A DNA stretch of 64,000 nucleotides from Gaertneriomyces semiglobifer (lineage: Eukaryota > Chytridiomycota > Chytridiomycetes > Spizellomycetales > Spizellomycetaceae). The stretch lies in contig JAHLKF010000002.1 of the NCBI GenBank assembly GCA_025558075.1, positions 930,001 to 994,000 of the forward strand, written 5' to 3'. Position numbers and translations under genes: made by a program. Below, piece after piece: positions 55,955 through 64,000 of the stretch. Position 1 is the stretch's first letter, and each line of letters opens with the position of its first letter. A model generated the notes under the pieces. The model searched no databases. It saw only the letters and a program-made list of their open reading frames with translations, and was not told the DNA's origin.

Positions 55955-57295
55955 ATGGCGGACGGGCGGGGGGCAGGGGAGAGAGTGTTGAATCACGGAA
56001 ATCTTTCACCGATGCGAACGATGGCGACTCCATCATCTCTCATGTTCCCGACAGCGTCCCAGCCAGACATTGTTCGTGCGAATCAGAAAGATGTATATTA
56101 TCAGAAGATACTGCATGATCAAATGTCGTCTGCTTTCAGAAGCCTGTTCGGTGTGTATCCTGCTAGTGGCCCTTTTGTGCGCAATTCCATAATACCTGTG
56201 TGCAGGAACCCGGACGCACATGAAGTATCAAGAGCACCTCGGCGTCGCATCCAATGTCGCATACTATGGCCTTACGTTAGGAGCTGGATCTACAACGCTA
56301 GGCGAAGAATATTGTGATATTATGCCCGTATATGGACCAAAAATGGTCGACATGTCCCGTCAGGTAGGCTTGTACTCCCGACAGGCAATGAAAGCCTACG
56401 TTGAACTGAACATCAGCATAGAGACGTCTTTTGCTCGTGGCATTGTATGCTTTGGGTCCATTCGCGTTCGGAAAGGCCGTTGCATTATCGAAAACTTTAT
56501 CAAGGCGGATACCGCATGGTACGTTTTCTTGTTCAATAGTCTCGCACTCTTCCACGGCAACTTATACTGGGATCATCAGACGCAAGCTTCATAGGCCGTT
56601 TTGTCCACGCGCTCTCCTCTGTGCTTCCAGCCTGGCAGTCCTTTGGAAAACAGTATATGTCTTCCCTTCACCTCGCACTCTTCTATCTACAAGGAACCTA
56701 CTACAGATTTGCTGACCGCGTGCTTCGAATCAGATACGTGGGTGATTCAAAATGTACTTTTGCTGATATCAGCATACGTTTCTTACCTGTTCGACAGATA
56801 CTCATGCGACAACTACATCAGAATGAGCGTCGGATCGGCTACGAATTTCTGGGTCTACTGATAGTTGCCCAACTGTTGGTCCGAGCTTACCTGTACCAAC
56901 GCCGTAAAGGGGCACAATCAATATCTGACGACTCTGTTGATCATGATTATGAGGAGTAAGTGATGATCTCAGCGTGTTCCAGTCACTGAAGCTTATCGAC
57001 ACATCTTTTAGTGCTGCGGATCCCACACAGGGAGCCACGTTCGCGGTTGAACCCACTTCACAGCAGAAGTGTATGCTATGCCTAAGTATGCGAAAGCATA
57101 CGACGGCAACCCCTTGTGGTCACTTATTCTGCTGGAACTGTATCAGCGAGTGGTGTAGAAATAAGGTTGGTGACATTCTGAACTTTCGCACAAATCCCGC
57201 ACAGGTTTTAAACTGTATCATGCTCCCAGCCCGAATGTCCTCTCTGCCGACAGACGGCGCCATTATCTCATTTATATATTGTGAATAATTTCTGA
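55955..57295 (+). CDS. PEX10: peroxin-10, RING E3 ligase of the peroxisome
   Basis: Membrane RING subunit of the PEX2-PEX10-PEX12 complex that ubiquitinates the PEX5 receptor. Seven exons, 55955..56150, 56206..56363, 56422..56518, 56595..56737, 56798..56955, 57012..57165, 57230..57295, give 323 residues. The N-terminal domain reads [53 protein letters not shown] and IRY, then [20 protein letters not shown]. The RING finger has [28 protein letters not shown] and PECPLCRQ, with all eight zinc ligands of a C3HC4 ring. Its presence together with PEX1 gives two peroxisome import genes in the window. The upstream frame offers no better start than 55955. Confidence 0.93.
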
Positions 57296-58378
57296 CACTA
57301 AACAATTTGCCCGAATCGACCTGCATTATCGAAATGATCACAGGCAGCGCGTGCGAATAACCCCCAATATTCCGGTTCCCTTCCTTAAACGTATGCATTA
57401 TGGGTATGGTCTTGCCGTTCCTGGCCGGAATGCCTGCCCGGCTCACCTTAACAATGATGGATAACACGGTCCTCTACATTCGAGCGATATGCAAGTCCGC
57501 TCAGCAGTCCTTTCGGACATTGTTGCAGCACAACAGGGGACTTCATCGGCCGGACAGACATGCGATCTGGCCCTCTGGATGGTGTATAGTTTAATACTAT
57601 GGCTCAGCAACAATCGTCAGGCCTCATCTTTTTTGAAAGTCCACCGACGTGTTTATGCTCTATTGATAAGTTAAAGCAACTGGTTCCAAAATCGGTTTTG
57701 ACTTCAACATCGTGGAAAGCGGCAAATACACCAAAGCAATTGGTTGAAGCGAGGATCTATTCACACTGATGCGGTATGGGTAAGTCAATGGTGCAAGGAG
57801 TTTTTATTGGAGAGGAAAGCGCCTGCCCTCGCCGTCCCCTTCAAGGCTACAGAGGTGGTTCTCCCTCAACCACAATCGTGGCTCGCAAAGCACTCCCCTG
57901 CAAGAAGAACGCTCACATATCAGCATGCAGCTTGCCGTACCCGCTCCTGAAAGCACTGGCGATTGTTACTGGCATCGCTTGACTGGACAAAAACCTGATC
58001 TGAACGCCTATTCCGCGGGGAAATAAATTGGAAATGACCCGGTCTCGGATTGAATACGACGACGCGTGCACGTAAGCATAAGTCCGACGCGCGTAGCGAA
58101 CAATGAATTGCCTGCGAGGGATAGCGGGCGTGTCAAGTCTTCAACGTGGTTTTGAACAGAAGTGTACCAGGAAGCTTGGGAACGAGCCCATCAGATCCTC
58201 GCACCATCAAGCAACGGCGGGCCGGTTGCTTTTGCGTCCTCTCTCATTTTCCACGGCGCACGTTGCTTCACCACCAACAATCGGATATTAAATCTTGCTC
58301 ACTCCCCTCCATTTGAGAGGGTCGAGTTTCTACATTCCTGCCTGCTTTCTTGTACATTGGTCGTACTAGAGGTGGAGG
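57296..58378. other. 1.1-kb intergenic, PEX10 / dynein heavy chain
   Basis: Several short plus-strand frames (57340-57460, 57489-57671, 57599-57772, 57744-57982) are locally coding-like but cannot be chained into a gene with consistent phases, and none shows a family block. It should include the dynein promoter. Unassigned. Confidence 0.4.
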
Positions 58379-61300
58379 ATGGAGAACATAACGGGCACTC
58401 GTGGCTCGTTAGCCAACCTCTACCGCTCCAGCAACACACTTTTTGGGCAACATGACCCAGCCGCACTGGATCCGAAGAAGCGGGCTGCTGCTATCAATGC
58501 AATTGAGAAGAAGAGGGCGTCTTTAGACGCCCGTCATAGGTATCTATTGGAGAAGGTCGCTAGCGTCATAGACGAGAAGCCAGCAACCCTTGAGAATTCC
58601 TTAATAATGGGTAACAAGCTGGACATTGTCAACGACTTCCTCAACGAAGGTGGCTCTAAAAGAGTCATGTTCTTTTGGCAACCCGGAAAAGTACTGTCAT
58701 TGTAAGTGTTTGGGCATTCCTTGGACGTTTTACTAACGGACTTATTTGTCAGGAGGAAGGGCCGAAGGTTGCCGGTGCGCAAAGCACCGGGCGGGCAAAC
58801 ACGCTCATTGTCACTACTGGAATACGGGATGTTTTGACGGGAACAGGTTGCTTCTTCATTCGAACATCTTCCAAGGCGCTCAGTGTCGCCAACATTCACA
58901 ATGAGACATCTTTTGGTATTCTCACACCTTCTTTGCTACCTTCCCTCACTACGCTTGTGAAAAACGTTGTATTGCCTGCGCTGAAAGCTCAAGACAATTG
59001 GGGGGTGTTGAGAAAGCCCAAGACGGAAACTGGTGGGCTTGCCGGTGACGATTCCGTCAAAGGCTTTTTCGAATTGCTAGAAAAGTTCGTTGGGGACCTG
59101 GACGTTGCCATGGTCAACCTTTTGGACAGCGTGAGACTAGCGAAGGTGGAGGGCGTCGATTTGGACACATTTGCGAGGCCCAGCGACTACGCAAATGCAG
59201 CACACATGCCGGAAGTGGTTGATGCACTTGAAGGTACGCTTTGCTGTGTCCCCGTTTGGAGTGCGTGAAGGTGGCTAAACCACGTACAATAGGGACGGTT
59301 CAAGAGTGGTGTAAACAAATTGATCAGGTCCTTGCTGAGTCAGAGCAAATGCGCAAGGAAGCTGACGATATTGGACCAAATGCGGAGCTGGCTCATTGGA
59401 AAGCGAGAATGGTCAAGTTCAACTCCATCACGGATCAGCTGAAGAGCCCCGTCTGCAAAAAAGTTATTGGTATCTTGCACGCAAGCAAGAGTAATCGCAC
59501 GTTACTGAAACAATGGAAGGAGCTCGACAACAGAGTTACGGATGCCGCTAACGAGAGCAAGGTACTACTTGTCTTTCATTTTGTTAAATCTGAATATTTC
59601 ATTCGTTAACCGCAGTCTGCAGGATAATGTCAAGTATCTCTATACTCTGGAGCGGTTTTGTGAGCCACTCTACCGCTCTGACCCAGTCAGCATGATTCCG
59701 TCCATTCCGGGTCTGATAAATGCGATCAAAATGATCTACTCCATTTCACGATACTACAACACATCCGAGCGGATGACCTCTCTTTTCGTCAAAATCACTA
59801 ACCAAATGATTACGAGTTGCAAGGAGTATGTCTACAAGGATGGAGGCAGCAATCTTTGGGACCAGAACCGTGGAGCACTTGTGGCTAAACTCGGAGACTG
59901 CATACGACTTAACGAAGCTTATCAACGAGTATTTCATGAAGTCAAGGTGAGGTCAATGCTCTTTACGCCCTTTGGTGCACAATAATAAACTTGTGGGTGA
60001 TTCTACAGCGTAAGCTCGCCGAGACGCCGCAGGAAAAGCAATTCGATTTTTCGGAAATGTATATTTTCGGAAAGTTTGATGCTTTTTGTAAGCGGATTCA
60101 GAAGGTGATCGACATGTTTGGTAACATCGAGAAGTTCTCTCTCTTGGAAAAGCTCGGTATTGAGGGCATGGACAGTCTCATCAAACGGTTCTCGAACATC
60201 ATGATGCAAATTCAACGTAAACCGTATGATATTTTGGATCATCGGAAAATGGTGCGTTTGCTGGTGCTTGAGTTCGTCGATGTGCCCGGTAGTAATCTTG
60301 CAATCTAGGAGTACGATTCCGACTATAATACGTTCAAGAAGCAAATATCGGATCTGGAAGGCAATCTTCAGCAATTTATTGACGCTTCTTTCGACCACAT
60401 CATCAGCACGGAACAAGCGCTCACGCTGCTCTCAAAGTTCAGCCAGATCAAAGACATGCAGCTGGATTTGGAGTCCAAATACCACCTAGTTTTCATCCAC
60501 TACACTCGACGTGACTTGGAGGGAGTTAGGAAACTATATACCAAAGCGAGAGACGCCCCACCCATTCCCAGGAATATGCCGCCGGTGGCTGGAGCGATTG
60601 AATGGGCGCGGCAATTATATCGCAGAATTGAAAGTCCCATGAAACAATTCAAGGCCACTACATCGGTTTTGGAAACGGCGGAAGCGAAGAAGCATATCCG
60701 CAACTACAACAAACTCGCGCGAGCCTTGATTGAGTTCGAAATGTTGTGGTACCGGACATGGTACGACGTTGTAGATACGGCCAAGACCGGTTTGCAGGCG
60801 ACACTCCTTGTTGCAGATGCTGACGGCAACCTATATGTGAACTTTGATCCGATGATTCTTCAGCTTATCAAAGAGACCAGACATATGTCGCGACTAGGAT
60901 TGGAAGTGCCCGAATCGGTCCGAAACATCAGTTTGAAAGAGCTCTATTACAAAGAGCTTTACAATGGGCTGGTCTCAATTCTGAAGAGTAAAAAGCGCGT
61001 TCTGGACAAAGTGACAAACGTCTTGCGTCGCGCAATGGTACCGCACATCGATGAACTCGATCGCACGCTCCAACCTGGATTGACCGCCCTTACGTGGACA
61101 TCATTGAACTTGGACAGTTATCTTGCAGCCAACAATGCACAGCTGACCAAATTGGAAGAGCTGGTTGACAAGCTACTGGATATTATTGAAGTCCGAATTG
61201 ACCATGGAGTCAAGCGTATTGCAGAGCTTTCCCTGGTGGACGTGCCTGGCGAAAGTGAACAATGGACCGTGGAGAAGTTCCTTGAAGCAACCGAGGCACG

Positions 61301-64000
61301 TTGCTCGCAAGTGTTGCAAGTCATCAATAATCGTAGCAACTTGATCGAGATGGCTACTCGAGATATCGTTGCGGAACTGTCGAAGGGAGTACCGCTTCCG
61401 ATGTCAACCGAATTGAAGTTGGCTCATGAGGCGGTGTACTATAACTTCAACTCTCAGAACGTTGAAGCGCTGGTGCAATGTACGAAGGGTTCATTGGATC
61501 TTCTCCGATCGCGGCTCGGCAACTATACAGGAACACAGTACAACAGGGTCCTTACTCAGAAACCGTTCTTTAAAGCGGAGTTGGTATTGAATATTCCCAA
61601 CGTGGTTTTGCAGCCAAAGTTGGAGGACATTCAAGGCACCATCAACAGGGCGGCCGGCATGATTCTCGAGGTCTCAAAGAAGCTGAACCTTAACTGGAAG
61701 GTGTTCCTGTCGTCGGTCGATGCGGAACATGTTACCCCAAGAGCACCTGAAGACACGGCACAAGTGGCCAACAACAAAGATGTCTTCAAGGTTATGGCGA
61801 CCTTGAATGCGACGGTGAATGCTTTGCGCAAAGAAATCGAGACGCACCGTGAGCAGTACAGCAAGTTTGATTTCTTATGGAAAGAGGATAAGAACGAGAC
61901 AATTTTGGCGTTCCTGAATAGCAACCCTACAATAGCAGACTTTGAGAGCGAGATAAACCGTTACGAGGGTATCGAAAAGGATATCAACGATATTCCCGCT
62001 ACTACGCAGATTGGATTGCTATTGATTTCCTCTGAGCCATTGAAACTTGCCTTGGTGAGCGAAACTAAGGAATGGAAGCAGCAATATGGGTTAAATTTGA
62101 ACCGCAAAGTGAAGACCGACATGGAGCAGCTGATGGAGTACATGGAAAACAAGACAATGAGATTGGGCCGAAAGATTTCGGATATTGATGACCTCAGAAT
62201 GGCAGTACAAACACTCAGTGAGATTCGTGAGACCGAGGTTGATATTGACATGCGAGTCGCTCCTATTGAGGAAGCATATTTGCTTCTCACGAAACACAAC
62301 GTTATCGTTAGCAAGGAAGAGACGGAAATGGTAGACTCCCTTCGCTACAGCTGGAAGAAGTTAAAGCAGTTGGTTATTGACGTGCAGACGCACCTCAGCA
62401 AGATTCAACCTGTTTTCAAGGCGGACCTGATCACCGCGGTGCAAAAGTTCACGCTCGACGTTCGCGAATTCACCACCGAGTACACAGAGAACGGTCCCAT
62501 GGTCAGCAGTATTGCGCCCAAGACTGCAACTGAGCGTTTGAACGTCTTTCAGCGATCCTTCGATGAGCTTAACAGGAAATGGGAAACCTACTCTGCCGGA
62601 GAACAACTTTTCTCTCTGCCTGTTACCCCATTCCCTACGCTCGTGAAGATCAAGAAGGAGCTAAAATTGCTGCAGAATCTGTACGGTCTGTACAACGATG
62701 TTCTCGAAAAGAAGCAGCAGTACAATGAAACGCTTTGGACCGATCTGAACTTGGATCAGATTAACAATGACATGAATGAATTCCAGAATAAGATCAAGAA
62801 GCTCCCTAAAGCGCTAAAGGAATGGGACGCCTTCCTCGAGCTGAAGAAGATCGTTGATAACTTGACAGCAATTGTGCCACTGTTGGAGATGATGAGCCAC
62901 AAAGCCATGCAACCACGTCACTGGGAACGCATTATGCAAGTGACGCAGTCGACTTTCAGCTTGGATCCGGAGCTGTTCATTCTGAAGAACCTTTTGGATT
63001 CTCCGTTGAACGAGAATAGGGAAGATATCGAGGATATCTGTACATCAGCCGTGAAGGAAGCGGATATTGAGATCAAACTGAAGGCTGTTGTAGCTGAATG
63101 GGAGGATAAGAGTTTCATCCTAGCGCCATTCAAGAATCGCGGCAACTTAATCTTGAAACCTGCGGCCACGTCGGAGATTATTTCTCAGATGGAAGATGGG
63201 TTGATGACACTTTCTTCCCTCATGAGTAACAGATACAATGCGCCGTTCAAACCCACTATCCAAACGTGGGTGCACAATCTGTCAACCGCTTCTGAAGTCA
63301 TTGAAAACTGGCTTGCTGTGCAAAATCTGTGGATTTATCTTGAGGCCGTTTTTGTCGGTGGTGATATTGCCAAACAAATGCCGAAGGAGGCGAAGCGCTT
63401 CAGCAACATTGACAAGAGCTGGGTGAAGATTATGGGCTTTGCAAACGAGCATCCCAACGTCATTCATTGCTGTGTACTTGATGAGACGATTGCTAACCTC
63501 CTGCCGCATCTCACGGAGCAGCTTGAACTGTGTCAGAAATCCCTTTCTGGTTATCTCGAGTCGAAACGTGCCATTTTCCCACGTTTCTACTTTGTCTCTG
63601 ACCCGGCTCTTCTCGAAATTCTCGGTCAGGCGAGTGACTCGCATACCATTCAAGCTCACTTAAAGAGCGTCTTCGACAACGTGAACAGCGTTCAGTTCCA
63701 TGAGAAAGATTATGACAAGATCCTTGCCATTGAATCGGCGGAAGGCGAAAGGGTTCCACTCACCCGACCTATGCTTGCGGCCGGTAATGTTGAAGTATGG
63801 CTGGGAACGCTGCTCAAGTCCATGCAGACCACCATCAACGATATTATTCGGGAAGCAGCTGGTCGTATGAATGACATGGCATTCCAAAAGTTCATGGACG
63901 AGTACCCTGCACAGATTGGTTTGCTGTGTCTCCAAATTCAGTGGACACAAATGTGCGAAGAAGCACTTCAAGGCTCAAAAACGGACAAGAAGAAGATGGG
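58379..64000 (+). CDS. outer-arm axonemal dynein heavy chain, DNAH5/DNAH8 (gamma) type, 5' part
   Basis: Motor chain of the flagellar outer dynein arm. The gene runs off the right end; about 1773 residues are present, all tail and early linker. Exons: 58379..58690, 58753..59233, 59293..59561, 59623..59946, 60009..60251, 60309..beyond 64000. The last exon is open for 3.7 kb. The first part (ASLDARHRYLLEKVA, NEGGSKRVMFFWQPGK) and the DHC_N1 region match outer-arm chains. The linker (DHC_N2) has SNRYNAPFKPTIQTWVHNL, NLWIYLEAVFVGGDIAKQMP, KEAKRFSNIDKSWVKIM, FPRFYFVSDPALLEILGQAS and GNVEVWLGTLL. The GGDIAKQ-x-PKEAKRF motif is typical of DNAH5/DNAH8 and Chlamydomonas gamma heavy chain. The AAA motor domains lie outside the window. 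It confirms a motile flagellum. Confidence 0.93.

Noticed and set aside
57489..57982. Several short plus-strand frames between PEX10 and the dynein gene
   Set aside because: They could not be chained with matching phases and show no conserved block.

Overview
The window is nuclear DNA of a eukaryote with dense genes and short introns. Almost every intron I could place is GT-AG and about 45-80 bases long, and exon phases close exactly across the joins. Two kinds of gene point to a flagellated (zoosporic) fungus, most likely Chytridiomycota. Fungal translation elongation factor 3 is present as a full 1044-residue protein with both ABC cassettes. Two ciliary genes are also present: CFAP410/C21orf2 and an outer-arm axonemal dynein heavy chain of the DNAH5/DNAH8 (gamma) type. 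I cannot name genus or species from sequence alone.

Layout, left to right: the 3' end of a glycogen debranching enzyme; PEX1; thioredoxin; CHMP2B; an LPAAT acyltransferase; RIO2; HAUS8 (augmin); AFG2/SPATA5; lipin; an unrecognised gene; CFAP410; eEF3; RNase H2 subunit B divergent from PTRHD1; a KAR5/GEX1/Brambleberry nuclear-fusion gene followed by a Samp1/Ima1 inner-nuclear-membrane gene; mitochondrial NDK; NDUFS5; centractin ARP1; DPH5; importin-11; a metallothionein; RPB3; NDUFS4; a disordered unknown; choline/ethanolamine kinase; an AGGF1-like FHA/G-patch protein; a small unknown; RAE1; PEX10; and the first ~1770 residues of the dynein heavy chain, which runs off the right end.

Nothing behaves as an operon. 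Several themes recur: peroxisome import (PEX1, PEX10), complex I (NDUFS4, NDUFS5), phospholipid synthesis (LPAAT, lipin, choline kinase), ribosome and translation (RIO2, AFG2, eEF3, DPH5), microtubules and motors (HAUS8, ARP1, CFAP410, dynein) and the nuclear envelope or pore (KAR5-like, Samp1/Ima1, importin-11, RAE1).

I saw no tRNA, rRNA, CRISPR array or recognisable transposon. The less explained material is the unknown gene at 20991-22090 with a strong hairpin beside it, a cluster of CTAAGC dyads between the two nuclear-envelope genes, the metallothionein promoter, and a few unknown or phase-inconsistent models noted below. All family names come from my reading of conserved blocks; no database search was possible.
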